64,000 bases of DNA from assembly GCA_003023405.1 (NCBI GenBank), contig PXST01000002.1:12108-76107 (forward strand), read 5' to 3'. Under the pieces are notes generated by a model. That model saw only the letters and a program-made list of their open reading frames with translations, ran no database searches and was not told the DNA's origin. Each line of letters starts with the position of its first letter. Within the stretch, counting starts at the first letter, position 1. The translations under genes and the position numbers were made by a program. Shown piece after piece: positions 10,117 through 20,066 of this stretch. This DNA is from Halobacteriales archaeon SW_8_68_21 (GTDB taxonomy: Archaea > Halobacteriota > Halobacteria > Halobacteriales > Haloferacaceae).

Positions 10117-12186
10117 ATGAGTACCGAAACGGTCTCGGCCGAGTCCGAATCCGAATCCGAGTCCGGACTGCTCCGCGGGCTCGATGTCACGGTCACGGTG
10201 GCGGCGCTGTTGTTCTGGGCCGGGGTACTCTACTGGGCTCAGACGCAGGTGATCTCGCAGGTGCGGTACGCCACCGCGTTCGTCGGCGGCATTCTGACCG
10301 TGTACGCGCTCAACGAGACGCGGCTCGCCATCAGCGACGGGGACTGGGTCGACGGCGCGGTGTTGATCCCGGCGTCGCTGGCGCTGATGACCGCCTCGGC
10401 CTTTTTTGCCGTCAACTTCCAAGACGTGTACCTCCAGCGGCAGGGGTACGCGCTCGAACACGAGTACATGCTCGCGCGACTCGTCATCCTCTCGCTGATG
10501 TACCTCACGTGGCGCGAGTTCGGCAACGTGTTCCTCGGGCTCATCTTCGCCGTGTTCGGGTACGCGATGTTCGGGAACCTCGTGCCGGGCGTGTTGGGGC
10601 ACGCGGGGATGAACCAGACGACGCTGCTCCAGGCGACGGTCACCGACCTGTACGGGTTCTACGGGAGCTTGACGCAGATCACGGCCTCGTGGATCGCCCC
10701 GTTCCTGCTGTACGCCGGACTGCTGTTCGCGTACGGCGCGTTCGAACTCATCCTCCGGATCGCCATCGTGGCCGCGAAGTACATCGAGTCCGGCATCGCC
10801 CAGACGGCCGTGCTCTCCTCGGCGGTCATCGGGTCGATTAACGGCTCGTACACCGCCAACGCGGCGATGACGGGGTCGTTCACCATCCCGACGATGCAGG
10901 AGGCCGGCATGAAAGGGCACCGCGCGGCGGGCATCGAGGCGGTCGCCTCCACCTCCGGGCAGGTACTCCCGCCCGTGATGGGGGCGTCTGCGTTCGTGAT
11001 GGCGTCGTACCTCGGCGTTCCGTACCTCGACATCGTCGTCGCGGGGCTCGTCCCGGCCACGATCCTGGTGGCGTCCATCTCCATCGCGGTCCACTATCTC
11101 GCCGTCTCCGACGCCAGCAGTCAGGACATGGAGTTTTCCGAGTTCTTCGAGGAGACGCTCACGAACCGACAGAAAGTCTTCGAGGCGCTCCGGTTCGGCG
11201 TGCCGTTCGCGATACTCATCTACCTGCTCGGTGTCGTCCAGTTCACCGTGATGACCTCCGCGCTGTACACGGTCGTCGCGATGACGGTCACGGGCGTCCT
11301 AATGCCGACCGCCCAGCGCGGCTTCGAGTGCGTGGTCGGACTGAAGTCGTGGCTGCGGGACCCCGACGATGTCGAGGTCGGCGGACCGACCGCGGGCGTC
11401 TCGGGCACCGTCGCCGCGCCGTTCCGGCGTGTGGCCGCGTCGCTGCTCCGGTTCCGCCCGCTCGCGAAGTTCGCCGACGAGGTCGGGAACACCGTCCACG
11501 GGTTCCGCCGCGGCGCGGTCATCTTGGCACCGATCGCGATCATCTTGGTCGTCATCAGCGGCGTCGTGAACCTCTTCGGCACCACGGGGATCCCGGCGAA
11601 GATCGCGCTGCTCCTCATCAACATCTCGGGCGGCGTGCTGCTGTTCGCGGTGCTGCTCGGGATGGGCGTCGCCATCCTGATGGGCGTCGGCATGCCGACG
11701 GTCGCCGCGTACGTCATTGTGGCCATCCTCATCGTGCCGACCTTCGTCTCCGATTTCAACGTCGCGCCCATCACCGCCCACTACACGATGTTCTATGCGG
11801 CCATCCTCGCGGGGATCACGCCGCCGGTGGCGACGGCCGCGGTGATAGCGGCGGGCATCGCGGAGGCGAACTTCTGGCGGACCGCGTTCGTCTACAACCC
11901 CGGACTGATCTCGGTGGACGTCGGGTCGTACACGCTGTACGTCGGGCTGCTCGTGCTGCTCGGCGCGGTGGCAATCATCTACGGGCTGAACTACCCGTTC
12001 AAGATGCGTCCCGGACGCAAGATCGGGACGCGGGCGCTAGTCGCGGCGCTCGGGCTCTTTATTATGGTGTTCCCGAACAACGGCGTGAAGATCGCCGGTG
12101 TCGCGGTCTTCGCGGCCGTCTTCGTGGCCGAGAAGGTGATGATCCGTGGGGTCGAGCTTCCGTTCGGGAAGGGGACGAGCCAATGA
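10117..12186 (+). CDS. TRAP transporter fused permease (DctQM-type)
   Basis: 689 aa membrane protein with SINGSYTANAAMTGSFTIPTMQEAG, PPVMGASAFVMASYLG, MGVGMPTVAAYVIVAIL. Confidence 0.92.
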   Translation: MSTETVSAESESESESGLLRGLDVTVTVAALLFWAGVLYWAQTQVISQVRYATAFVGGILTVYALNETRLAISDGDWVDGAVLIPASLALMTASAFFAVNFQDVYLQRQGYALEHEYMLARLVILSLMYLTWREFGNVFLGLIFAVFGYAMFGNLVPGVLGHAGMNQTTLLQATVTDLYGFYGSLTQITASWIAPFLLYAGLLFAYGAFELILRIAIVAAKYIESGIAQTAVLSSAVIGSINGSYTANAAMTGSFTIPTMQEAGMKGHRAAGIEAVASTSGQVLPPVMGASAFVMASYLGVPYLDIVVAGLVPATILVASISIAVHYLAVSDASSQDMEFSEFFEETLTNRQKVFEALRFGVPFAILIYLLGVVQFTVMTSALYTVVAMTVTGVLMPTAQRGFECVVGLKSWLRDPDDVEVGGPTAGVSGTVAAPFRRVAASLLRFRPLAKFADEVGNTVHGFRRGAVILAPIAIILVVISGVVNLFGTTGIPAKIALLLINISGGVLLFAVLLGMGVAILMGVGMPTVAAYVIVAILIVPTFVSDFNVAPITAHYTMFYAAILAGITPPVATAAVIAAGIAEANFWRTAFVYNPGLISVDVGSYTLYVGLLVLLGAVAIIYGLNYPFKMRPGRKIGTRALVAALGLFIMVFPNNGVKIAGVAVFAAVFVAEKVMIRGVELPFGKGTSQ

Positions 12187-12416
12187 GCGACGACTCCTCT
12201 CCCGAGGCGGTCGCCGAGGAATCCATCGAACAGGCCGGCGGTCTCGGAGAGATCGTCCCGGAGCCGCTGATGCCGCTCTGGAGCCGGGTGGAGCTGGTAC
12301 AGGCGTTCCGTCGGACCCACGGCGAGACGTACGTCGGCGTCCTCGAGCTGCTCACCGCGCTCGTACTCGCCGGCGGCTACGTCTGGTGGCTACTCATCTT
12401 CTTCGAAGTACTGTGA
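12183..12416 (+). CDS. Small single-TM protein translationally coupled to TRAP permease
   Basis: 77 aa, ATGA overlap with the permease stop, hydrophobic C-terminus. Confidence 0.75.
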   Translation: MSDDSSPEAVAEESIEQAGGLGEIVPEPLMPLWSRVELVQAFRRTHGETYVGVLELLTALVLAGGYVWWLLIFFEVL

Positions 12417-12591
12417 GATCGTAACCCCCTCGGATCGCCCGTGTTCGGGCCTACAGCTCCGAGCAAAGGCCGTCAGCGATGGAACCGGTGCCGTCGTGAG
12501 GGCGGTGGTCGTCGGACGGGAGCCGAGGCCGACGCGCGTCGACCGACTCGCTCACCGACAGCGTTTTTCACCGCGGCCGCCGAGCGGGGGC

Positions 12592-15357
12592 GTGAACGTT
12601 CGGGGGCCGATCGTCTCCGTCGGAGAGGCGCGGACGGTGTCGACGTCGTACGGCGAGCGCGACCTCCGCGAGGTGCGGGTCCAGCCCGACCGCGGCGCTG
12701 GCGACCCGGTCGACGTGACGCTGTGGGGGAAGTGGACGGAGACAGCCGAACACGCCGAGACCGGCATGGAACTGCTCGTCACGACGGCAGCGGAGGACGA
12801 GTACCGCGGCGAGGTCGGCTACGCGACGACCGACGAGTCGTGGGTCGTCCTCGAACCCGACTTCCTCGTCGACGTGACCGGGATCCGGTCGTGGGTACAG
12901 TGCCCGCGGATGTACTACCTGAACAAGCTCTCGGGGATCCCGCTCAACTACCCGGTGGTCAAGGGGACCATCGTCCACGAGGTGTTCGGCGACCTGCTGC
13001 GCGGGGTGGATCTCGAAGCGTCCATCGCCGACCGCGTGGACGAGGCCGGGCTGGAACTCGGCCTGCTGGGCTACGAGCGCGCGGAGGTCGAAGACGAGGT
13101 GCGCCGCAACGCCGCCGCCGTCGAGGGGTGGCTCGCGCAGGGGACGCTCTCCGACGAGGACACGTGGCGCTCGGAGTTCACCCTCATCTCCCCCACCTTC
13201 GGCCTGAAGGGCCGGGCGGACGCGCTCCGGCGCGGCACCCCCGTCGAACTGAAGACCGGGAAGAACACCAAGCGCGAGCCGCGCTTCCACGACAAGGTAC
13301 AGGCCGCCTGCTACGCCCTCATGCTCGACGAGCGCGGCGTCGACCCGGACATCGGCACGCTGCTCTACACGAAAAACACCGCCCTGGACCGCAACGAGGA
13401 GTCGGGCGACCTCGCGCCCGCCAAGGAGTTCACCGTCGGCCGCGGGTTCTTGGAGTTCGTCGTGCGCGAGCGCAACGCCCTCGCCGCGATGGAGTGGCGC
13501 GCGCTCAACGACCCGGGCGAACGCCCCACGGTGCCGACGGGGTACGAGGCGGACGCGACGTGTAGCTACTGTTTCGAGCAGGACGCCTGTATGGTCGTTT
13601 CCGGTCGCCTCGATCAAGAGTCGAAGGCGGGGCAGATTGGGACGCCGGTCCCCGAAGAGGAGCGCGACTACTTCGACCGCTTCTACGCCGCAGTCGAGGA
13701 GGAGCGCCGCGAGACCCACGCCGAGTACCGGAAGCTGTGGGAGCAGACGCCCGAGGAGCGCGCCGCGGACGACCGCGCGTTGATCGGCTTAGAGCCGGCG
13801 GGGCAAACGGAGATCGACGACGCCCGCTGGGAGCTTCGCGCCCGCAAGCCGGGCGACGCCGTCTCGAAGCTCCGCGAGGGCGACGTGGCGCTCGTGAGTG
13901 ACGGCGACCCCGTCTCGGGCCACGCGGAGCTCGGCCGGATCACCGAACTCGGGAGCGACGAGGTCGTCGTGGAGGCGGACGAACCGGTCGAGCTGCGCCG
14001 CCTCGACGTGTACCCCTCCGAGATCTCCGTCGACCGCTCGCTCACCGCGCTCCACGACGCGGTGCTGAAGGGCGGCCCCGACCGCAAGGACGTGCTGTTC
14101 GGCCGGCGGGAGCCGGCGTTCCGCGACCCGGCCGACCGGCCGACGGGGAGCCCGGGAAGCGACGGTCCGGACGCGCCGGACGATTACGTCGGCAACAACG
14201 ACGCCCAGAACGAGGCGGTCGAACTCGCCGTCGACGCCGAGGACTTGGCGCTGATCCACGGCCCGCCCGGTACCGGGAAGACGTACACCATCGCCCGGAC
14301 GATCCGCGCGCTGGTCGCGGAGGGGAACCGGGTGCTGCTGTCGGCGTTTACGAACCGCGCGGTCGACAACGCGCTCGAAGCGCTCCGCGACCAGGGGTTC
14401 GAGGACTGGGTCGCGTCCGCGCGACCAGACGGAGCCGGTGAAACTGGTGGAATCCTGCGCGTCGGGACCGAGACCGGCGTCCGCGACGACATGCGGGACG
14501 TGCGGCTCGTCCAGCGCGGCGACCCAAACGCGAAGGCCGCAGAGCTGCGCGACGCGCCGGTCGTCGCCGCCACCACCGCGGCATGCGGCTCCCGGGTCAT
14601 GCGCGAGTGCGAGTTCGACGTGGCGCTCGTCGACGAGGCCTCACAGCTCACCGAGCCGGGGACGCACGCCGCGATCAACCGCGCCGACCGGTTCGTCCTC
14701 GTGGGCGACCACGAGCAGCTTCCGCCCGTCGTCCGCGCCGAGAACGACCTCAGCACTTCCCTTTTTCAGCGGCTCATCGAGGAGTACCCCGAGGCGAGCG
14801 TCATGCTCGACCGGCAGTACCGCATGAGCCAGCGGATCCAGGCGTTCGCCTCCGCGGAGTTCTACGACGGCGCGCTCCGGCCCGCGACCCCCGAGGTGGC
14901 CGGCCAGACGCTCGCCGACCTCGGCGTCGACCCCACCGCGCTCGCGCCCGAGCTGACCGGCGGCGTAGGGTTCGTCGACCCCGACGGCGAGCGCGACGGC
15001 AACCGAAACGTCCGTGAGGCCGAGCGCGTCGCCGCGGTCGTCGACGCCTACGTCGCGGCCGGGGTCGACCCGGACGACATCGGCGTCATCGCGCCCTTCC
15101 GCGCGCAGGTCGCGGAGATCGGTCGCCGGACCGACGTGACCGTCGACACCGTCGACCGCTTCCAGGGCTCCTCGAAGGAGGTGATCGTCGTCTCGCTGGT
15201 GGCGACCGGCGACCTCGACGGGCCCATCTTCGAGGACCACCGCCGCGTGAACGTGGCGCTCACCCGGGCCAAAAAGCAGCTGACGGTCGTCGGCGACGCA
15301 GACGCGCTCGGCACCGACCCCTTCTACGCGCGGCTGCTGGAGTGGGCGCAGCGGTGA
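12592..15357 (+). CDS. Dna2-like nuclease-helicase (Cas4/RecB nuclease domain + SF1 helicase)
   Basis: WVQCPRMYYL plus YCFEQDACM cysteines, PVELKTGK nuclease motif, GPPGTGKTYTIA Walker A, VDEASQ, GDHEQLPPV, NVALTRAKKQL. Confidence 0.88.
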   Translation: MNVRGPIVSVGEARTVSTSYGERDLREVRVQPDRGAGDPVDVTLWGKWTETAEHAETGMELLVTTAAEDEYRGEVGYATTDESWVVLEPDFLVDVTGIRSWVQCPRMYYLNKLSGIPLNYPVVKGTIVHEVFGDLLRGVDLEASIADRVDEAGLELGLLGYERAEVEDEVRRNAAAVEGWLAQGTLSDEDTWRSEFTLISPTFGLKGRADALRRGTPVELKTGKNTKREPRFHDKVQAACYALMLDERGVDPDIGTLLYTKNTALDRNEESGDLAPAKEFTVGRGFLEFVVRERNALAAMEWRALNDPGERPTVPTGYEADATCSYCFEQDACMVVSGRLDQESKAGQIGTPVPEEERDYFDRFYAAVEEERRETHAEYRKLWEQTPEERAADDRALIGLEPAGQTEIDDARWELRARKPGDAVSKLREGDVALVSDGDPVSGHAELGRITELGSDEVVVEADEPVELRRLDVYPSEISVDRSLTALHDAVLKGGPDRKDVLFGRREPAFRDPADRPTGSPGSDGPDAPDDYVGNNDAQNEAVELAVDAEDLALIHGPPGTGKTYTIARTIRALVAEGNRVLLSAFTNRAVDNALEALRDQGFEDWVASARPDGAGETGGILRVGTETGVRDDMRDVRLVQRGDPNAKAAELRDAPVVAATTAACGSRVMRECEFDVALVDEASQLTEPGTHAAINRADRFVLVGDHEQLPPVVRAENDLSTSLFQRLIEEYPEASVMLDRQYRMSQRIQAFASAEFYDGALRPATPEVAGQTLADLGVDPTALAPELTGGVGFVDPDGERDGNRNVREAERVAAVVDAYVAAGVDPDDIGVIAPFRAQVAEIGRRTDVTVDTVDRFQGSSKEVIVVSLVATGDLDGPIFEDHRRVNVALTRAKKQLTVVGDADALGTDPFYARLLEWAQR

Positions 15358-15410
15358 CATCCTCCCCGCGCTAAGGGACCGGGCTTCCCGAACCGCACAA
15401 ACAAACGGCT

Positions 15411-15500
15411 GTGCTGTGGCGCGCGCCTCCGAGCACCCATTTAAAAGGTGCGAGGAGCGCCGCGCGCGGCTGGGGCTTTGGAGGCGTTCACCGCGGCGTC
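15411..15500. repeat. Dispersed structured repeat, copy A
   Basis: GTGCTGTGGCGCGCGCCTCCGAGCACC...GGTGCGAGGAGCGCCGCGCG...GGCTGGGGCTTTGG; shared with copy at 61878. Confidence 0.6.
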
Positions 15501-15509
15501 AACGACTTC

Positions 15510-16514
15510 TTATAAGTCGTCGATCGCGTCGAGCGCGGCCTCGATGTCGGGCGCGTCGAACCAGTCGCGGTCGGTGTACGCGTTCGTCCCGGCCGCGTAC
15601 AGGTCCGAGGCCTCGTCGACGACCTCGGGGGGAAGGGAAACGGGGTCCGGCTCGCAGAGCGCGCGCCAGTCGTCGGTGTCGCGGTCGGCGACCACCGTCT
15701 TCGCCTCTTTCACGGCCGCGACCCAGTCGGGGTCGTTCGCCTTGTACCACTGGCGGACGACCTCCTTCGAGACGCTGCGGCCGCCGTACGAGAAGCGGTT
15801 TTCGTCGAAGGTGCCGACCACGTCGGCGACGCGGAGTTCGCCGTCGGCGTAGAGGCACTCGATTTTTCCGTCCTCGTGGACGAACCCCGCCGTGTCGGCG
15901 CGCTCGGTGACGACGCGGTTCACGTCGCGCGCGAGGGATTCGAGCGCGTCGATGTCGGCCGCGCCCGCTATCTCGTCCGCCTCCACCCGCGTGAGGTACC
16001 GGTCCTGCCGCTCGTACTTCGTCGAGAACTCCACGACCGGCTCGGGGAGATCAACCGGCTCGTCCGGCCACTCGTCGACGCCGAGCGCCGAGTCGAGCCC
16101 GAACTCGGCGGGCCCGCCCGCGGCGTGGAAGGCGTCGTAGTCGTAGCCGGCGTGGGGGCCCTCGTACGGCAGGTCGGGGACCCGAGTCAGGTCGATGGCC
16201 ATCTTGGTCGGCGGGGCGGTCGCTTCGTCCAGCGGGACGACGGCCGGGGCATCGGTCTCGTCGTTCCCGGCGTCGGTGGTCTCCTCTGCGGCGGGGTCGG
16301 TGACGCCTCGGTAGTGAGTCGGCACTCCCTCGCGTTCCAGCAGTTCGAAGTTGAACGCGCCCATCGCGCAGAGGCTCGCGCCCTTGTTCGGGATCGCGTC
16401 GGGCATCTGTCCCCAGTCGAACACGGAGTAGGCGTCCGTGAAGACGAATCGTCCCCGACCGAGTCCGTCGGCGGTCGCCGGCTCGTCGACGCGGAACTCC
16501 TTGACGCTCGTCAT
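15510..16514 (-). CDS. purC: Phosphoribosylaminoimidazole-succinocarboxamide synthase
   Basis: [28 protein letters not shown] and THYRGV; haloarchaeal PurC-type protein. Confidence 0.85.
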   Translation of the reverse strand: MTSVKEFRVDEPATADGLGRGRFVFTDAYSVFDWGQMPDAIPNKGASLCAMGAFNFELLEREGVPTHYRGVTDPAAEETTDAGNDETDAPAVVPLDEATAPPTKMAIDLTRVPDLPYEGPHAGYDYDAFHAAGGPAEFGLDSALGVDEWPDEPVDLPEPVVEFSTKYERQDRYLTRVEADEIAGAADIDALESLARDVNRVVTERADTAGFVHEDGKIECLYADGELRVADVVGTFDENRFSYGGRSVSKEVVRQWYKANDPDWVAAVKEAKTVVADRDTDDWRALCEPDPVSLPPEVVDEASDLYAAGTNAYTDRDWFDAPDIEAALDAIDDL

Positions 16515-16682
16515 GGGTCACACCGCGACCGCCTCCCACATGAAACCTCCAGTTACGTGGTCACTTCGATGCGTTTCGCCTCAATTCGATCCACACATGC
16601 GGATCAGAACGGACGCGGCGGCGGTTGGCGGCCGCGCGGTCGCATCGAAAGCGACACCCGAGTCGGTCCCCCATCGCGTGGC

Positions 16683-17372
16683 ATGAGCGAGGCGCGCGAG
16701 GTCGTCGTCCTCCGCTACGGCCACCGGCCGGGACGCGACGACCGCATGACGACGCACGTAGGACTCACGGCGCGGGCGCTCGGCGCGGACCGGGTGATCT
16801 TCCCCGGCAACGCCGGCCAGTCGGCGGAGACCGTCCGGGAGGTTACCGACCGGTTCGGCGGCCCCTTCGCCGTCGAACTGCGCGACGATCAGAAGGCGAT
16901 CGTCCGCGGGTTCGACGGGGTCGTCGTCCACCTCACGATGTACGGCGAGCGGGTTCAGGACGTGGAAGGGGAGATCCGTGAGGCGGCCGGCCTCGACGAC
17001 GCGACTACGGGCGGGTCGCCGCCTGCGCCCCGCGACGTCCTCGTCGTCGTCGGCGGCGAGAAGGTGCCGTGGGCGCTGTACCAGCGCGCCGACTTCAACG
17101 TGGGCGTGACGAACCAGCCGCACTCCGAGGTCGCCGGGCTGGCGGTGTTCCTCGACCGGCTGTTCGCGGGGACCGAACTGGACCGCGAGTGGGCGGACGC
17201 GGACCGCCGGGTCCTCCCCGAGGCGACCGGGAAGACCGTCGTCGACGCAGACGGGTCGGCTGATCGAGAGGCCGGCGGGCCGGGGGACGGAGCGGCCGAC
17301 GGGCCGGGGGACGGAGCGGTCAACGGATCGGCTGACCGAGAGGCCGGCGGGCCGGCGGACGGAGCGGACTGA
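16683..17372 (+). CDS. tRNA (cytidine(56)-2'-O)-methyltransferase (aTrm56)
   Basis: LRYGHRPGRDDRMTTHVGLTARALGA, VVVGGEKVPWALYQRADFNVGVTNQPHSEVAGLAVFLDRL. Confidence 0.9.
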   Translation: MSEAREVVVLRYGHRPGRDDRMTTHVGLTARALGADRVIFPGNAGQSAETVREVTDRFGGPFAVELRDDQKAIVRGFDGVVVHLTMYGERVQDVEGEIREAAGLDDATTGGSPPAPRDVLVVVGGEKVPWALYQRADFNVGVTNQPHSEVAGLAVFLDRLFAGTELDREWADADRRVLPEATGKTVVDADGSADREAGGPGDGAADGPGDGAVNGSADREAGGPADGAD

Positions 17373-17460
17373 CTCGGGACGGTTGCGGTCGCTCAGCGCC
17401 CGTCGTCCTCGTCACGTCGCGGCCGCCTCTCGTCGTCCGTCGGCCGTCTCGGGGTCCCGC

Positions 17461-17611
17461 TCAGGATGCCCCGCAGCCCCGACATCGGCTCGCCGACCGG
17501 CTCGGGATCTGGCTCATGTACTGGGTCGTGGGGAAGGCGGGTGGCGAGTTCGACATCGACACCGGCGCGGACGGGACGACCGTCCGGCTGGAAGTCCCGG
17601 CGCATCCCTGA
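17461..17611 (+). pseudogene. Histidine-kinase C-terminal remnant
   Basis: Reading frame ending at TGA 17609-17611 gives RLADRLGIWLMYWVVGKAGGEFDIDTGADGTTVRLEVPAHP, like an HATPase_c G2-box tail; no upstream kinase. Confidence 0.5.
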
Positions 17612-17734
17612 TCCGGAGGGCTGCCGCGCGGAACCCGAGACGACCGCGGTCTACAGGCGGAGCAGGCCGAGTGCCTCGGGGTCGTACGGAAATCTTTGAT
17701 TTCCGTGATGACGAGACGCCTGCGGCGTCTCGAA

Positions 17735-18613
17735 TCACTTGACCCCGAGCGAGAGGCGGTCCAAAAGCGGCGGCCAGTCGCCCGCGCCCGCGGCGTCGCT
17801 GGCGAACGCGACCGCGTTCCCGAGCCCCTCGCGCTCCTCGGTCCCAGTCCGGGCGACGAGCGCGTCCGCTGCGCTGCGCCCGCCGGCGATGGAGAGCCGG
17901 TCGCCGACCGTCGCGGGGACCCACGCCGGGAGCAGCGCCAGCCAGCACAGGGCCCCCGCAACCACGTAGGCCCACGACGGGACGCGCTCGCGGTCCGGCT
18001 CGTACCCGTGGATCCGGTTGACGCGCCGGTCGGCGGCGGTGCGGTCCCCGCGGCGACCCACGAGCAGCGTCGCGAGCAGCGCCGCGGTCTCGACCGCCGC
18101 CAGCGCCGGGAGCGTCGCGGTCGTGAGCAGTGCCTGCCGGGTCCGGAGTCTGATCAGCGCGTGACGCAGCGCGGCGTCGCGGTCGGCCTCGGAAAGCCCG
18201 AGCAGCCGCGTCGAGACGACCAGCCGGGAGCCGCGGTAGCCGTCCGCGACGGCGACGTTCGCGGCGTCGGCGCGGACCGCGGTCACCTCGGGAACGTCGA
18301 CGCCGACGTCGGCCGCGAGCCGCTCGACGCAGTCCGCGACGAAGTCGGCGCGGCGGTCGTCAAGGCCGGCCTCGGGGAGCCGGGAAATCCGCCGGTCGAC
18401 GAGGACCGGTCCGAGGAGCGCGGCGGCGACGGGACCGACGACGGCGGCCGCGAGCAACCCGCCGAGCGCGTCGACCGGGAGGAGGCCGAGTCCGCCCGTA
18501 CCGAGCAGCGCGGCGAGCGGAACGAGCGGTACCGCCGCCAACACGACCGGGACCGCGAGGAGTGCGACGGCACCGAGCGCGCGACGCCCGCCGCCGTCGA
18601 CCGAGTCAGTCAT
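17735..18613 (-). CDS. M48-like membrane protein with degenerate zinc site
   Basis: M48-like layout around LVVSTRLLGLSEADRDAALRHALIRLRTRQ; HExxH absent. Confidence 0.6.
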   Translation of the reverse strand: MTDSVDGGGRRALGAVALLAVPVVLAAVPLVPLAALLGTGGLGLLPVDALGGLLAAAVVGPVAAALLGPVLVDRRISRLPEAGLDDRRADFVADCVERLAADVGVDVPEVTAVRADAANVAVADGYRGSRLVVSTRLLGLSEADRDAALRHALIRLRTRQALLTTATLPALAAVETAALLATLLVGRRGDRTAADRRVNRIHGYEPDRERVPSWAYVVAGALCWLALLPAWVPATVGDRLSIAGGRSAADALVARTGTEEREGLGNAVAFASDAAGAGDWPPLLDRLSLGVK

Positions 18614-18832
18614 ATCAGCGAGTGTGAGCCACGGATCGTAAAGCTCTGCCGAACCCGCGGGTCGGTCGCCGGCGGTCCGGGGGCGCGGAGCGATCGCCGG
18701 CGGTCCGGGAGTGCGGGTCGGTCGTCGAGGTTCGAGAACGCGGTTCCAAGCGGCGGGCGGTCGGGCACGGCGGGGCGGTCACGACCGCGCCTTTCGGAGG
18801 TTTTAATCCGATTCCACCATTGGAGTCCTGTA

Positions 18833-19357
18833 ATGGCTTTTGAGGATCTACTGAACGACCCCGTCATTCAGAAGTACCTCCACGAGCTGGTGGGACCGAC
18901 GGGGATGCCGGTCGCGGCCGCGCCGCCCGACGGCGAGGTCACCGACGAGGAGTTGGCCGAGGAGTTGGGCTTAGAGCTCAATGACGTGCGGCGCGCGCTG
19001 TTCATCCTGTACGAGAACGACCTAGCGACGTACCGTCGCGTCCGCGACGAGGACTCCGGGTGGCTCACGTACCTGTGGACGTTCCACTACGATAACATCC
19101 CGGAAAACCTCCAAGAGGAGATGTACCGGCTGCTCGACGCCCTCGAAGAGCGCGAGGAGTACGAGCGCACCCACGAGTTCTACCTCTGTGAAGTGTGTTC
19201 CATCCGCTTCGAGTTCGGCGAGGCGATGGACTTCGGCTTCGAGTGCCCCGAGTGCGGCTCGCCGCTGGACGCGATGGACAACGACCGGCTCCGCAACGCG
19301 ATGGACGAGCGGATCGGCAAGCTCCGTGACGAACTCAACGTGGACGTGACCGGCTGA
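18833..19357 (+). CDS. tfe: Transcription initiation factor E subunit alpha
   Basis: N-terminal winged helix plus CEVCSIRFEFGEAMDFGFECPECGSPL zinc ribbon. Confidence 0.92.
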   Translation: MAFEDLLNDPVIQKYLHELVGPTGMPVAAAPPDGEVTDEELAEELGLELNDVRRALFILYENDLATYRRVRDEDSGWLTYLWTFHYDNIPENLQEEMYRLLDALEEREEYERTHEFYLCEVCSIRFEFGEAMDFGFECPECGSPLDAMDNDRLRNAMDERIGKLRDELNVDVTG

Positions 19358-20052
19358 TGGTCGTCCTCGCAACCAAGTGCTACGTCGAGGGCGACGCCCG
19401 CGACCGGGCGCTCGACGGCATGAACTCGCTCGTCGCCAACGACGTCGGAGACCTCGACGTCGACTGGCAGGTGGGCGTCCGCGACGACGACTTCGTCCAA
19501 GCGGACGTGACGGGCGAGGACGCGCCGGTCGCGCGCAACGTCCTCGTGGAGACGTGGGGCGAGATCGTCGCCCACGACGGCGGGCTGGAGGCCAGCGAGA
19601 CGTACGTGGGCACCCTCGAATCGTGGGACGACGTGGGGTTCACCCTCGACGCGGGCGTCGACGTGTTCGTTCCCGCCGACGAACTCGGCCTCGGCGTCGG
19701 CTCGCCGGAGCAGGTCGTCGAGCGGTTCGGCCTCGTCCAGCACCTCCCGATGCGGTTCGTCTACGGCGGCGACGCCGGTGATCTGGACGCGGAACCCTCC
19801 CGGCTCGCCGACGCCGAGCGCGACCGCCTGTACGGCTGGCAGCGCGGCGACGGGCGGGTGAACGTCAACTCCGCGACCCGCGGCGAGACGCGGGCGACGG
19901 TGAACCGCGCGGGCCACGCGCAGGACATCGTCACCGTCGAGCGGCTCGGCCTGTTGGAACAGAGCGTCGTCTGCGCGGAGGCGACCGACCCGCCGGGGCT
20001 ACTCGCGGCGATCGGCTCGTATCTCCCGGCCGAGATGCGCTGTGTCGTCTGA
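19357..20052 (+). CDS. DUF2110 family protein
   Basis: 231 aa, coupled to tfe (TGATG). Confidence 0.8.
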   Translation: MVVLATKCYVEGDARDRALDGMNSLVANDVGDLDVDWQVGVRDDDFVQADVTGEDAPVARNVLVETWGEIVAHDGGLEASETYVGTLESWDDVGFTLDAGVDVFVPADELGLGVGSPEQVVERFGLVQHLPMRFVYGGDAGDLDAEPSRLADAERDRLYGWQRGDGRVNVNSATRGETRATVNRAGHAQDIVTVERLGLLEQSVVCAEATDPPGLLAAIGSYLPAEMRCVV

Positions 20053-20066
20053 GGTGAGTTGAATAC

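Noticed and set aside
10009-11094. 361-aa minus-strand ORF
   Set aside because: Antisense to TRAP permease, composition typical of spurious frames.
17240-17372. Repeats at the Trm56 3' end
   Set aside because: In-frame low-complexity C-terminal tail (SADREAGGPGDGAADGP...), likely simple slippage.
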